Positions 35,473-44,906 of a stretch of 64,000 nucleotides of DNA are shown piece after piece. This DNA comes from DASRDB01 sp035652815 (GTDB lineage: Bacteria > Chloroflexota > Ktedonobacteria > Ktedonobacterales > Ktedonobacteraceae), in NCBI GenBank assembly GCA_035652815.1, contig DASRDB010000022.1:489865-553864 (forward strand). Reading direction: 5' to 3'. The first letter of the stretch is position 1. Every line of letters starts with the position of its first letter. The notes under the pieces are model-generated. The model saw only the letters and a list, made by a program, of their open reading frames with translations, did not search any database and was not told the origin of the DNA. The translations under genes and the position numbers were made by a program.

Positions 35473-36522
35473 ATGACCACGACGAGTCAAGAGGTTGGTC
35501 GCTTGAAGCAGCGCGGCCAGGGAAGTCAGGCGCGGCTGCTGGGCATGGTCAGCCGCATACGCGAGTTGAGCCTGCTGATTGTCTTGCTGCTGATTGTGCT
35601 TGTGGTTGGGGTTCAGGCTCCGCGCTTTTTACGTGTTGACAATTTCGAGCAGATTTTGCTCTCGATTGCCATTATCGCTATCGTGGGGGTAGGAGAGACG
35701 CTGGTGGTGCTGACGCGCAACGTAGATCTCTCAGTTGGGTCAATGGTGGGTGTCACCGCCTTTGTGACGGCGTATTTTTTCAAGCAACTTCCAGGCAGCA
35801 ATCTGCTACTTGGTATCCTGCTTGGCTGCGCGCTGGGGCTTGTGCTTGGCGTAGTGAATGGGTTAATTGTTTCGTTTGGACGTGTCCCGTCGATAGTGGC
35901 GACCCTGGGAACGCTGTATGTCTACCGGGGGCTGGTATTTATTTTCTCAGCCAATACGACCTCGCAGGTCAATGCATCAGATGTACCAGCCAGCTATCTG
36001 GCGCTGGCTACGACCCAGATTCTGGGTGTTCCGGCGCTCATTTTGATCGCGGCGGTGATTGCGATTATCGTCGGATATTATTTGCATTCCTCGCAGTCTG
36101 GTCGCCAGCTTTATGCTGTGGGAAGTAATCCAGATGCGGCGAATATGATTGGCATTCGCGCCAACAGGCTTGTTTTCGGTGCTTTCGCAGCATCGGGACT
36201 GCTGGCCGGGTTGGCGGGTGTGCTGTGGGGAGCGCGTTTTGCGACAGTGGATGCGACGGCGGCTACCGGGTTGGAGTTCCAGGTTATCGCGGCGGTTGTG
36301 GTTGGTGGCGTCAATATCTTTGGCGGCTCTGGCACGATTGTGGGTGCGGTACTGGGTGCGATAGTGCTGGGTACGTTGCAGAATGCATTGAACATCCTGA
36401 ATATCTCGCAGTTCTGGCTGCAGGCAATTTACGGTGCGGCAATTATTCTCGCGGTAGTGCTTGACGCATTTATCACTCGCTGGGTGCAGAGGGCCATGCT
36501 GGCCAGGAGGAAGAGGGCATGA
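35473..36522 (+). CDS. rhaP: Rhamnose ABC importer, permease 1
   Basis: A 349-residue CUT2 permease with about eight to ten hydrophobic segments. Family blocks: VLTRNVDLSVGSMVGVTAF, GVVNGLIVSFGRVPSIVATL, AVGSNPDAANMIGIRANRL and VVVGGVNIFGGSGTIVGAVLG. The ATG at 35473 follows AGGAGAGGTGATGGT, 4 bases after the ATPase stop. It overlaps the second permease by four bases. Confidence 0.87.
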   Translation: MTTTSQEVGRLKQRGQGSQARLLGMVSRIRELSLLIVLLLIVLVVGVQAPRFLRVDNFEQILLSIAIIAIVGVGETLVVLTRNVDLSVGSMVGVTAFVTAYFFKQLPGSNLLLGILLGCALGLVLGVVNGLIVSFGRVPSIVATLGTLYVYRGLVFIFSANTTSQVNASDVPASYLALATTQILGVPALILIAAVIAIIVGYYLHSSQSGRQLYAVGSNPDAANMIGIRANRLVFGAFAASGLLAGLAGVLWGARFATVDATAATGLEFQVIAAVVVGGVNIFGGSGTIVGAVLGAIVLGTLQNALNILNISQFWLQAIYGAAIILAVVLDAFITRWVQRAMLARRKRA

Positions 36523-37514
36523 ATCGACTCAAATCGCTGCTGATTTCCTGGGATGTCCTGCTGGTGGTGCTGCTGGTGATCTGTATTGTGCTGGGCGGCT
36601 TCCTTTCACCCTATTTCCTGAGCGGCTTTAACTTCTACGCGCTCACCAGCAACATCATGGAAATCGCTGTTATGGCTTTGCCCATGACACTGATTATCAT
36701 CGCGGGCGAGATCGATCTTTCGGTTGCTTCGATTCTGGGTCTGGCGAGCGTCTTGCTGGGTTTCCTCTGGGAGAAGGGAACGCCGCTATGGTTGGCGATA
36801 GTCGTGGCTCTGCTGGTTGGTCTGGTTGCCGGTTTGCTCAACGGCTGGCTGGTCACAAAACTGGCCCTACCTTCGCTGGTGATTACGATTGGCAGCCTGG
36901 CGCTGTTTCGTGGGCTGGCTTATGTGGTGCTGGGAGATCAGGCAGTGAGCAGCTTTCCGACCGCTTTCACCAACTTTGGGTTTAGCACCATTCCTGGTAC
37001 GGAGGTTCCCTGGTCAGGGCTGATCTTTGCTATTCTGGCGATAGTTTTTGCGGTCATTCTACATTTTAGCCGCCTGGGCAGGCAGATCTATGCGATGGGC
37101 AATAACAAAGAGGCTGCGCGTTTTTCTGGCATTAATGTTGCGCGAATCAAGCTGTTACTCTTCGTGCTGTCCGGGGTGATTGCGGCATTGGCGGGCATTA
37201 TATTTACTGCGCGTTTTTCCAGCGCTCGACCGGATAACGCGGTGGGGTTTGAACTCGATGTGGTGACGGTTGTGCTGCTGGGCGGTGTCAATATCTTTGG
37301 CGGGCGCGGGTCGCTGCTGGGTGTCGTGCTGGCGATTTTCATTGTCGGGGTTATACAGAACATCCTGAGCTTGCTGAATATCAGCGGGGATATTCAGAGT
37401 CTTGTGATTGGTTTGCTGTTGATCTTCTCTGTGCTGGGGCCGAATCTTGCCCGGCGCATTTCGGTTGGTATCTCCCAGAGGCGTCCTGCCGTGGGAAGTT
37501 CTAAGTCAGTCTAA
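36519..37514 (+). CDS. rhaQ: Rhamnose ABC importer, permease 2
   Basis: A 331-residue CUT2 permease, paralogous to the preceding one. It shows IIAGEIDLSVASILGLASV, LLNGWLVTKLALPSLVITIG, AMGNNKEAARFSGINVAR and VVLLGGVNIFGGRGSLLG. The ATG at 36519 overlaps the previous stop (ATGA), so the two permeases are translationally coupled and most likely form a heterodimer. Confidence 0.87.
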   Translation: MNRLKSLLISWDVLLVVLLVICIVLGGFLSPYFLSGFNFYALTSNIMEIAVMALPMTLIIIAGEIDLSVASILGLASVLLGFLWEKGTPLWLAIVVALLVGLVAGLLNGWLVTKLALPSLVITIGSLALFRGLAYVVLGDQAVSSFPTAFTNFGFSTIPGTEVPWSGLIFAILAIVFAVILHFSRLGRQIYAMGNNKEAARFSGINVARIKLLLFVLSGVIAALAGIIFTARFSSARPDNAVGFELDVVTVVLLGGVNIFGGRGSLLGVVLAIFIVGVIQNILSLLNISGDIQSLVIGLLLIFSVLGPNLARRISVGISQRRPAVGSSKSV

Positions 37515-37525
37515 AGGAGGAGACA

Positions 37526-38563
37526 ATGAAGAGGGTGTTTCAAGCACTCGGGTCTGCCTGGCTCGTTTTTGTGCTGCTGCTGTTAGCGGCATGTGGTGGC
37601 TCTAGCGGAGGCGGTGGAAGCACGCCAACGAGCGGTACTGGTTCGGGCGGCAATCTTAACATCGTATTTGTACCCAAACAGATCAACAATCCGTATTTCG
37701 ACACTGCCGCCTCGGGTGGACAGCAGGCTGCGAAGGATCTGAGTGGACAATTCAAGCAGGTCGGGCCTTCCACTGCCAATGCTGCGGCGCAGGTGCCGTT
37801 CATTACGTCCCTCACGGAGCAGCATGTGGGTGCAATCGTTATCTCGGGCGATGACCCCAACGCTGTTGCGCCATCATTGAAGCAGGCAATGGCGCAGGGG
37901 ATCAAGGTTGTGAGCTTTGACGCCGATGTGGCTCCCGATGCGCGCAACGTGTTTGTCAACCAGGCCAATAGCGAGCAAATCGGGCGCAGTGAGGTAGATT
38001 TGCTGGCGCAGCAGATCAACAGCACTGGCCAGATCGCCATTCTGTCGGCAGCCAGTACCGCCTCGAACCAGAACACCTGGATTGGCTTCATGAAAGATGA
38101 ACTGGCGAAGAAATACCCGAATATGCAGTTGGTCAAGATCGCCTATGGCAATGACGATGACCAGACCAGCTTCAACCAGACGCTAGCGCTGCTCCAGCAG
38201 TATCCGAACCTCAAGGGCATCATTTCGCCCACGACGGTAGGTATTGCTGCTGCCGCCCGCGCCATTGAGTCGGTGCATAAAGGCGGGCAGGTAGCGCTGA
38301 CCGGACTTGGTACGCCGAACCAGCTACGCCAGTACGTCAAGGATGGCACGATCAAAGCATTTGAACTGTGGAATCCGGCCAACCTGGGCTATCTGGCCTA
38401 TTATGTGGCAGCTTTGCTGATCGAAGGCAAGATCAAGGGGAATGTTGGCGAGACCTTCACGGCTGGCAAATTGGGCAGCTATACCATCGGCGCTAACAAT
38501 GTGGTGTTGCTTGGTCCGCCGACCGTGTTCAACGCTGCAAACATCGACCAGTTTAACTTCTAG
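37526..38563 (+). CDS. rhaS: Rhamnose ABC importer, substrate-binding lipoprotein
   Basis: A 345-residue extracellular solute-binding lipoprotein. The N-terminus has a hydrophobic core and lipobox LLLLAAC (Cys23), then a flexible GSSGGGGSTPTSGTGSGG linker. The mature part is a class I periplasmic-binding fold (IVFVPKQINNPYFDTAASGG, AIVISGDDPNAVAPSLKQA, VVSFDADVA, VALTGLGTPNQL), typical of rhamnose/CUT2 binding proteins. A strong AAAGGAGGAGACA precedes the ATG. It closes the importer cassette; a nested repeat element follows before the catabolic genes. Confidence 0.9.
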   Translation: MKRVFQALGSAWLVFVLLLLAACGGSSGGGGSTPTSGTGSGGNLNIVFVPKQINNPYFDTAASGGQQAAKDLSGQFKQVGPSTANAAAQVPFITSLTEQHVGAIVISGDDPNAVAPSLKQAMAQGIKVVSFDADVAPDARNVFVNQANSEQIGRSEVDLLAQQINSTGQIAILSAASTASNQNTWIGFMKDELAKKYPNMQLVKIAYGNDDDQTSFNQTLALLQQYPNLKGIISPTTVGIAAAARAIESVHKGGQVALTGLGTPNQLRQYVKDGTIKAFELWNPANLGYLAYYVAALLIEGKIKGNVGETFTAGKLGSYTIGANNVVLLGPPTVFNAANIDQFNF

Positions 38564-38582
38564 ATCGCGCCTGCTGGGATGT

Positions 38583-38759
38583 GCAGGGAAGTTATGAAGT
38601 TTTACCAATAAAGAGGGGCTATCCAGGCATGTCATTCTGAGCGCAGCGAAGGATCTGCGTGCCGGGTGAATCGCGTACCACCGCCAGAGATCCTTCGCTA
38701 CGCTCAGGATGACAGGGAGCGGGTATCCCCCACATTTTAAAACTTCATAACTTCTCTGC
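38583..38759. repeat. Nested palindromic element between rhaS and rhaM (repeat copy 4)
   Basis: Outer arms GCAGGGAAGTTATGAAGTTT (38583-38602) and the matching complement AAAACTTCATAACTTCTCTGC (38739-38759) enclose GGGGCTATCC / GGGTATCCCC and inner repeat arms at 38629-38656 and 38688-38715 (GTCATTCTGAGCGCAGCGAA / TTCGCTACGCTCAGGATGAC). The inner arms have mismatches here. The 177-base element could lower expression of downstream genes relative to the importer. Confidence 0.82.
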
Positions 38760-38799
38760 GCGTCCACTCGCGATGTACTTATCCAGGCGGGAGAACACT

Positions 38800-39114
38800 A
38801 TGCAGCGTATTGCATTTACGATGAGGATTAAACCCGGAACGCAGGAAGAATACCGGCGGCGTCATCAGCAGGTCTGGCCGGAATTGCTTGCGGATCTTAA
38901 GCGAGCAGGATGTCACAACTACTCCATCTATCTGCGGGGTACAGAGCTTTTCGCGTACATGGAAGTTGAGGATTTTCAGCGCTACCTGGAGGAGATGGCG
39001 ACCAGTTCGGCCAGCGAGCGCTGGGAAGCGATGATGAGTGATATTTTAATCCGAGAAGTCGAGGCGGGAACTGGTTTTCCGCCTGTGCTTGAGGAAGTGT
39101 TTCATCTCGATTAG
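38800..39114 (+). CDS. rhaM: L-rhamnose mutarotase
   Basis: A 104-residue protein of the RhaM/YiiL family that interconverts alpha- and beta-L-rhamnopyranose for the isomerase. It has the family's RIAFTMRIKPGTQEEYRRRH with the active histidine, then QVWPELLADLKRAGCHNYSI, LFAYMEVED and W in SERWEAMMSDIL. The ATG at 38800 follows GGGAGAACACT; an earlier in-frame start at 38773 lacks support. Length is normal. Confidence 0.9.
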   Translation: MQRIAFTMRIKPGTQEEYRRRHQQVWPELLADLKRAGCHNYSIYLRGTELFAYMEVEDFQRYLEEMATSSASERWEAMMSDILIREVEAGTGFPPVLEEVFHLD

Positions 39115-39161
39115 TAGATGTCGGGCAGGCGTACAGAGCAATAGTCAGGCAAGGTGAGAAG

Positions 39162-40376
39162 GTGAGTTCAGAAATAGAAAACCGCTTGCAAGAGCAAGGT
39201 ATCAATCTCGAAGATGTTATCGAGGCCATGCGACGATTCAGCGTCGAGACGCCTTCCTGGGGCTATGGAGATTCGGGGACGCGCTTCAAGGTGTTTCACT
39301 GGCCGGGAGCGGCGCGGACTCTACGTGAGAAGTTAGATGACGCGGCGCAAGTGCAGCGAGTTATGGGTATATGCCCGGGTGTTGCCATACATATCCCCTG
39401 GGATAAAGTAGATGACTGGCAGACTGTGAAGGAATATACGGCGCAACTTGGCCTGCACATCGGGGCCGTCAATCCGAACCTTTTTCAGGAGGATGTGTAT
39501 CGCTTCGGCAGCCTGTGCCATTTTGACAAGGCGGTCCGGCAGCAGGCAATTGACCATGTGCTTGAGTGTATTCAGATTGCGCAAGAGGTAGATTCCGATG
39601 TAATCAGCTTGTGGCTGGCTGATGGCACCAACTATCCGGGACAGGATGATCTGCGCAGTCGCCGCCATCGCCTGCTCGATTCCTTGCAGGCTATCTATGC
39701 AGCAATGCCCGAGGGGATGCGCCTGCTGATCGAGTACAAGCTTTTTGAGCCTGCTTTCTATGCTACTGATCTGCCAGATTGGGGAACGTCGCTGCTGATG
39801 GCGCAGAAGCTAGGCCGACGAGCCGAGGTGCTGGTTGATACGGGGCATCACGCGCAGGGAACCAATATCGCGCAGATTGTGGCGCAGTTGCTGGATGAAG
39901 ACCGCCTGGGAGGATTTCACTTCAATGACCGCCGCTACGCTGATGATGATCTGATTGTTGGCTCCCAAAATCCGTTTGATCTCTTCTGCATTTTCAATGA
40001 GATTGTCGGGGCGGCAAGCGAAGGCAACGCTAATGCTGGTCGCATCGCCTATATGATCGACCAGTCGCACAATATCGAGCCGAAGATTGAGGCCATGATT
40101 CAGAGCGTCCTGAATGTACAAACGGCGTATGCTAAAGCGTTGTTAGTCAATCGTATTGCATTGCGGCAGGCACAGGAAGCTGGCGATGTGCTGGGTGCGT
40201 ATCGCGTGCTGCAAAGTGCGTATGAGACAGATGTGCGACCATTGCTGGCAGAATTTCGAGCGCGGCAGGGACTTGATCCTGACCCGATTGCCTCGTTCCG
40301 GGCGAGTGGTTATGCTGAGCGTGTGGCGCGTGAACGGACTGCGGTTGCGGCATCTAGCGGCTATCCTGGGGCGTAG
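39162..40376 (+). CDS. rhaI: L-rhamnose isomerase, RhaI type
   Basis: A 404-residue TIM-barrel isomerase (L-rhamnose to L-rhamnulose). It resembles the Pseudomonas-type RhaI rather than E. coli RhaA: ETPSWGYGDSGTRFKVFHWP, HIGAVNPNLFQEDVYRFGS, VISLWLADGTNYPGQDD, LIEYKLFEPAFYATDLPDWG (metal ligand Glu), VLVDTGHHAQGTNIAQIV and GGFHFNDRRYADDDLIVGS. The GTG at 39162 follows AAGGTGAGAAG. It sits between the mutarotase and the bifunctional aldolase. Confidence 0.92.
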   Translation: MSSEIENRLQEQGINLEDVIEAMRRFSVETPSWGYGDSGTRFKVFHWPGAARTLREKLDDAAQVQRVMGICPGVAIHIPWDKVDDWQTVKEYTAQLGLHIGAVNPNLFQEDVYRFGSLCHFDKAVRQQAIDHVLECIQIAQEVDSDVISLWLADGTNYPGQDDLRSRRHRLLDSLQAIYAAMPEGMRLLIEYKLFEPAFYATDLPDWGTSLLMAQKLGRRAEVLVDTGHHAQGTNIAQIVAQLLDEDRLGGFHFNDRRYADDDLIVGSQNPFDLFCIFNEIVGAASEGNANAGRIAYMIDQSHNIEPKIEAMIQSVLNVQTAYAKALLVNRIALRQAQEAGDVLGAYRVLQSAYETDVRPLLAEFRARQGLDPDPIASFRASGYAERVARERTAVAASSGYPGA

Positions 40377-40425
40377 GTGCCAGGGAGATAGAGAAGGTTT
40401 ATTTTGATCGCAAGGGATTTTCATT

Positions 40426-42516
40426 ATGGCAAACATCTCGATATCAACTACTCTTGGGCAATTAGTTGCCCGTTCGCGTAAATTAGGAGCAGACCGTTCC
40501 ATTTGTAACTGGGGTGGGGGTAACACCTCCGCTAAAGCTGACGAGATCGATTTTCGGGGGCGTCCGGTGCGCGTGCTGTGGGTCAAAGGCTCCGGCTCTG
40601 ATCTGGCGAGCGTGACCGAGGCTTCGTTTACCGGGTTGTACCTGGACGATGTGCTGCCCTTGCTGGAACGTGAGCGCATGAGCGATACCGAGATGGTCAA
40701 CTACCTCGCGCATTGCTTTTACGAGCCTGGGCGTCCGCGTCCATCGATTGAGACGTTGCTGCATGGCTTTCTGCCGTTTGCGCACGTCGATCATACTCAT
40801 GCTGATGCGACGAACTACTTTGCCTGTGCGGTGAATGGTGAGAAATTGGCGCGAGAATGCTTCGGCGATGAACTGATCTGGATTCCGTATCGCCGTCCCG
40901 GTTTTGGGCTGGCTCGAGAGGTCGCTCTGGCAGTAAAGGCTCATCCGCAGGCAAGGCTTGTCATTCTGGCGAAGCATGGCCTTATCACCTGGGGCGAGAC
41001 CGATGAAGCCTGCTATAACTCTACGCTGGCGACTATTAACCGGGCGAGGGATTTTGTTGAGGAGCGTATCGCGCGCGCGGAGCGCGCAGTTTTTGGGGGA
41101 GCAGCAGTACCACTCCTTGCCGAAAATGAGCGGCGCTCCATAGCAGCCCAGGTTGCTCCCATTGTGCGAGGACTGGTTGCGGCAGAAAAACGGCAGATTT
41201 TGCGCTTTGAAGATGGCGAGGATGTGCTGACTTTTGCGAGCAGTGAGGATGCGCCGCGCTTGACAAAAATTGGCGCGGCCTGCCCCGATCATCTGGTACA
41301 CACCAAGCCCTGGCCTTTGCTTGTCGAGTGGTCGCCAGAGCAGGGTGTGGGCGCGCTCGTGGAAGCTTTGCGGACAGGCATTGAGGGCTATGTAGAGAAG
41401 TATCGACGCTACCTGGAAGCAAATGCGGATCAGAACCTTGATCCAGATGCTGACACGCCGATCTATCGTGAGGTTGACGCGACTGCCGACCCGCATCCAC
41501 GAGTGATTTTGATTCCAGGCATCGGCATGTTCACGACCGGTAAGGACGCGATGATGGCTGATGTCTCAGCGCAACTTTATCACCGCGCTATTGCCGTAAT
41601 GCGTGGTGCAGAGGCATGCGGCGGCTTTATCTCGCTTTCCGATGCCGAAAGCTATGCGGTCGAATACTGGCCGTTGGAGCAGTATAAGTTGAAGCAGGCA
41701 CCGCCAGAGCGTGAATTTTCGCGCCAGGTGGTGCTGGTGACGGGCGCGGCGGGTGGTATTGGCTCGGCTACGTGTCGCAGATTGGCGCAGGATGGAGCGC
41801 AGATTGTTGCTACGGACATCGACCTGGATGGGGCTGAGCAACTGGCGAAGTATCTTAATGAACGCTATGGAGCCGGGCGGGCGGTAGCAGTGAAAATGAA
41901 TGTTACCGACGAAACGAGCGTGAAGGTAGCTTTCGAGCAGGCAGCGCTTGCTTTTGGCGGTGTTGATGTGATTGTCAGCAATGCTGGTCTGGCATCAAGT
42001 GCGCCGATCACGGAGACGACGCTTGCCGAGTGGAACAAAAACTGGAATGTGCTGGCGACGGGCTACTTTCTGGTAGCTCGCGAAGGATTCCGGCTTCTAG
42101 AAAAGCAGGGACGGGGAGGCAACATCGTCTTTGTTGCCAGCAAGAATGCGCTGGTGGCGGGCAAGAATGCGGCAGCTTATTCGACAGCCAAAGCTGCTGA
42201 GGCCCATCTGGCGCGTTGTCTCGCGGAAGAGGGCGGGCAGTTCGGTATTCGCGTGAACACCGTCAATCCAGATGCTGTGCTGGCAGGTTCGCGTATCTGG
42301 GATAGCAACTGGCGCAAAGAACGAGCGGCAACCTATGGCGTTGCGCCCGATCAATTGGAGGAAGTCTACCGCAAGCGCACCACGTTAGGGGTCAATATTC
42401 TGCCAGAGGATATCGCCGAGGCTGTGGCGTTCTTTGCCTCGCCAACACGCTCCATTAAGAGTACCGGTAATATCCTGAATGTGGATGGCGGCGTTGCGGC
42501 GGCGTATCCTCGCTGA
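40426..42516 (+). CDS. rhaEW: Bifunctional rhamnulose-1-phosphate aldolase / lactaldehyde dehydrogenase
   Basis: A 696-residue fusion. Residues 1-430 are a class II aldolase/adducin domain: SICNWGGGNTSAK, FLPFAHVDHTHADATNYFA (zinc histidines), LAKHGLITWGET. Residues 435-696 are a short-chain dehydrogenase: VVLVTGAAGGIGSATCRRLA, NAG in VIVSNAGLASS, catalytic YSTAKAAEAHLAR, and a C-terminal GNILNVDGGVAAAYPR. It splits L-rhamnulose-1-phosphate to dihydroxyacetone phosphate and L-lactaldehyde and oxidises the latter to lactate, so no free lactaldehyde need leave. Same architecture as Bacillus RhaEW. Confidence 0.92.
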   Translation: MANISISTTLGQLVARSRKLGADRSICNWGGGNTSAKADEIDFRGRPVRVLWVKGSGSDLASVTEASFTGLYLDDVLPLLERERMSDTEMVNYLAHCFYEPGRPRPSIETLLHGFLPFAHVDHTHADATNYFACAVNGEKLARECFGDELIWIPYRRPGFGLAREVALAVKAHPQARLVILAKHGLITWGETDEACYNSTLATINRARDFVEERIARAERAVFGGAAVPLLAENERRSIAAQVAPIVRGLVAAEKRQILRFEDGEDVLTFASSEDAPRLTKIGAACPDHLVHTKPWPLLVEWSPEQGVGALVEALRTGIEGYVEKYRRYLEANADQNLDPDADTPIYREVDATADPHPRVILIPGIGMFTTGKDAMMADVSAQLYHRAIAVMRGAEACGGFISLSDAESYAVEYWPLEQYKLKQAPPEREFSRQVVLVTGAAGGIGSATCRRLAQDGAQIVATDIDLDGAEQLAKYLNERYGAGRAVAVKMNVTDETSVKVAFEQAALAFGGVDVIVSNAGLASSAPITETTLAEWNKNWNVLATGYFLVAREGFRLLEKQGRGGNIVFVASKNALVAGKNAAAYSTAKAAEAHLARCLAEEGGQFGIRVNTVNPDAVLAGSRIWDSNWRKERAATYGVAPDQLEEVYRKRTTLGVNILPEDIAEAVAFFASPTRSIKSTGNILNVDGGVAAAYPR

Positions 42517-42537
42517 CGGAAGAGAGAGGAGAGCAGC

Positions 42538-44013
42538 ATGGCGACGCGCAATATAGCCGCAGTTGATCTAGGAGCGGAGAGCGGGCGCGTCATCCTGGCG
42601 CGCTTTGATGGACAGAGCCTGGCGCTGGAAGAGGTTCATCGCTTTCCTAACCGTCCGGTAAGGGTGCGCGGGCATCGTTTCTGGAATATGTTGGGACTAT
42701 GGGACGAGATACTTGCTGGACTGAGTAAGGCGAAACGAGCCGCAGGAACGCTCGATAGCATCGGCGTCGATACCTGGGGTGTTGATTATGGCCTCTTGAA
42801 TGAAAGCGGCTTTTTGCTCGGTCAGCCATTCCAGTATCGCGACTCCCGTACTGATGGCGTTATGGAGCAGGTCTTTGCGCGTGTTCCTCGCGAGACACTG
42901 TATCAACGTACCGGCATCCAGTTCATGCCGATCAATACGCTGTTTCAATTGTATGCGCATGAACAGATGCAGTCTGGAGAGTTGTCTGAAGCGAACCGAT
43001 TGCTCCTGATTCCCGACATTTTTCATAGCTGGCTTTGTGGGTCGAACGTGTCTGAGTATACGAATGCGACTACGACGCAGTGCTGGGACCCTATCGCAGG
43101 AGCCTGGGTGACGGATGTGCTTGAGCAGTTGAATATTCCCACATCCATGCTTCCGCCAGTCGTTGAAGCAGGCACGCTACTTGGTGAGGTGCTACTTGAG
43201 TGGCGTGATGATCTGGGAGAGGCGAAGGTGGTTGCGCCTGCAACACATGATACCGGCTCGGCAATTGTGGCTATTCCTGCTAAGAGCGCGGATGGCTGGG
43301 GCTATATAAGTTCCGGCACATGGTCGCTGGTGGGTGTTGAACTTGCGCAGCCCGTGATGAGCCAGGAATCGCTGGATGCCAATTTCACTAATGAGGGCGG
43401 TGTTTTTGGTACAACACGCTACCTTAAGAACGTGATGGGGCTGTGGCTGCTACAGGAATGCATGCGGCGCTGGAATCGTGATGGGCATATGATCGATTAT
43501 GATACGCTGCTGGCTGATGTGGACGCAGTACCCCCGTTTGCTTCCTTGATTGATCCTGATGATCCCCGTTTCCTGGCCCCGATGGATATGCCCGAAACCA
43601 TCAATGCTTATCTGCTTGAACATGGACAGGCAAGGCTTATGGCTCCATCGGCATTTGCGCGGTGTATTATGGAAAGCCTTGTGTTGCGGTATCGAGAAGT
43701 GTTCCAGCAAATCACTCGGCTTACTGGTGCCGCAATTCAACAGGTGCATGTGGTAGGAGGTGGCGCGCGCAACGAACGGCTCAACCAGTGGCTGGCCGAT
43801 GCGCTAGAGGTACAGGTGATTGCCGGGCCTTACGAAGCGACGGCGCGAGGGAATGCGCTGATGCAACTGGTGGGCCTGGGAGAATTGCGCACATTGGCAG
43901 AGGTGCGGGCTGTCGGGAGAAATACGCCTGTGAGTGTTTATACGCCGCGTGGTGATAGGAAGGCGCAGTGGGATGAGGCTGTGGGACGATTTGGGAAAAT
44001 GGTAACTTCTTAA
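42538..44013 (+). CDS. rhaB: Rhamnulokinase
   Basis: A 491-residue FGGY/RhaB kinase (L-rhamnulose + ATP to L-rhamnulose-1-phosphate). N-terminal phosphate motif AAVDLGAESGRVILARFDG; then SIGVDTWGVDYGLLN, PFQYRDSRTDGVMEQ, APATHDTGSAIVAIPA, YISSGTWSLVGVE and the C-terminal VHVVGGGARNERLNQWLADA. The ATG at 42538 follows GAGAGGAGAGCAGC, 21 bases after the aldolase stop. It completes the pathway. Confidence 0.94.
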   Translation: MATRNIAAVDLGAESGRVILARFDGQSLALEEVHRFPNRPVRVRGHRFWNMLGLWDEILAGLSKAKRAAGTLDSIGVDTWGVDYGLLNESGFLLGQPFQYRDSRTDGVMEQVFARVPRETLYQRTGIQFMPINTLFQLYAHEQMQSGELSEANRLLLIPDIFHSWLCGSNVSEYTNATTTQCWDPIAGAWVTDVLEQLNIPTSMLPPVVEAGTLLGEVLLEWRDDLGEAKVVAPATHDTGSAIVAIPAKSADGWGYISSGTWSLVGVELAQPVMSQESLDANFTNEGGVFGTTRYLKNVMGLWLLQECMRRWNRDGHMIDYDTLLADVDAVPPFASLIDPDDPRFLAPMDMPETINAYLLEHGQARLMAPSAFARCIMESLVLRYREVFQQITRLTGAAIQQVHVVGGGARNERLNQWLADALEVQVIAGPYEATARGNALMQLVGLGELRTLAEVRAVGRNTPVSVYTPRGDRKAQWDEAVGRFGKMVTS

Positions 44014-44037
44014 GCGGTTTAGAAAAGAGGACATCAC

Positions 44038-44487
44038 ATGGTCTGTTTAACTTGTCTGAGCCTGAGCGGAGAGAGCCGTATTTCTCCCGGACCAATCATA
44101 TATGAGGGCACGCATTGGGTTGTCGATCACGCATATCCTACGACGCATCCTGGGTGGCTGGTTGTTTTGCCGAAACGGCATGTCGAGGCTTTGCATGAAC
44201 TCACGAAAGAAGAATTTTTGGAGTTGGCGGAGATCGAGTACAGACTGGTTCAGGTGATGAGGCTTGAGCCTGCGGTTCAGAAAGAATATCTGATGTGCTT
44301 TTCAGAGGGTGAGGGATTTCATCATGTGCATTTTCATGTGGTTCCTAAGCCTGTGGATTTGCCTGCACATCTTAAAGGGCCGCGTATTATTGAGCTGTTG
44401 AAGGTGAGCAGAGAAGAGGCCATTCCTGCTCCTGAATTGACGGCATTCTGCGAGGAATTCAGACGCAAGTTGCAAGCAATCGTTTAA
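44038..44487 (+). CDS. HIT-family protein
   Basis: A 149-residue histidine triad protein. Catalytic motif HHVHFHVVPKP, preceded by GWLVVLPKRHVEALHELT. HIT proteins hydrolyse or transfer nucleoside monophosphates (for example AppppA or adenylate adducts). CLTC at residues 3-6 may be part of a metal site seen in HIT relatives. AAGAGGACATCAC precedes the ATG, 24 bases after rhaB, so it is probably the last gene of the rhamnose operon. A link to rhamnose metabolism is unknown; it may be a passenger gene. Confidence 0.85.
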   Translation: MVCLTCLSLSGESRISPGPIIYEGTHWVVDHAYPTTHPGWLVVLPKRHVEALHELTKEEFLELAEIEYRLVQVMRLEPAVQKEYLMCFSEGEGFHHVHFHVVPKPVDLPAHLKGPRIIELLKVSREEAIPAPELTAFCEEFRRKLQAIV

Positions 44488-44683
44488 TTTGTGGCACTTA
44501 CAGATCAGCAAAAAGAAACTTTACGAAAAAATCAAGAGTTTTAACAGGGAGAGAATTTTCATTTAAGGGAATTTTTGGGGTTGTCTCCACGAGCTAAGAA
44601 AGGATTTATAGAATTTTCTGGTACTTATGCGCTCAATTGTAATAATTGGGAGAGGAAAATGCTGCATGAACAGGAGTAGTACT

Positions 44684-44750
44684 TGACAATTGCGGAAAAA
44701 TTGGCTACATTTGTAGTAGCCGTTGCGATAATGATTTCGTAAATTATCGA
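44684..44750 (+). promoter_or_regulatory. Promoter and LacI-type operator before the beta-helix gene
   Basis: TTGACA (44684-44689), 16 bases, TACATT (44706-44711). Fifteen bases later is the site GATAATGATTTCGTAAATTA plus TCGA (44727-44750), an inverted repeat with CGATAAT and ATTATCG ends. It matches 22 of 24 bases of the site at 48178-48201, at the same 15-base distance from the -10 box. The rest of the 419-base gap 44488-44906 holds no gene I can support. Confidence 0.7.
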
Positions 44751-44906
44751 AAGTCATTAGCTCGTATTGCTCTTACTTTTTCTGTAGGCAGCAGAAAGCC
44801 TGACTGCATGTACTTTCCCTCTTTTCGCTCGCGCTTCGGCTGTTCAACGGCTGTCAAAGCGCAAGTGAACGTAGCTACAACAGTTTACAGACGAGGAGAC
44901 AAGAAG

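Noticed and set aside
40483..41496. Minus-strand open frame of 337 codons
   Set aside because: Antisense to the aldolase domain of RhaEW; basic and low-information sequence without start signals.
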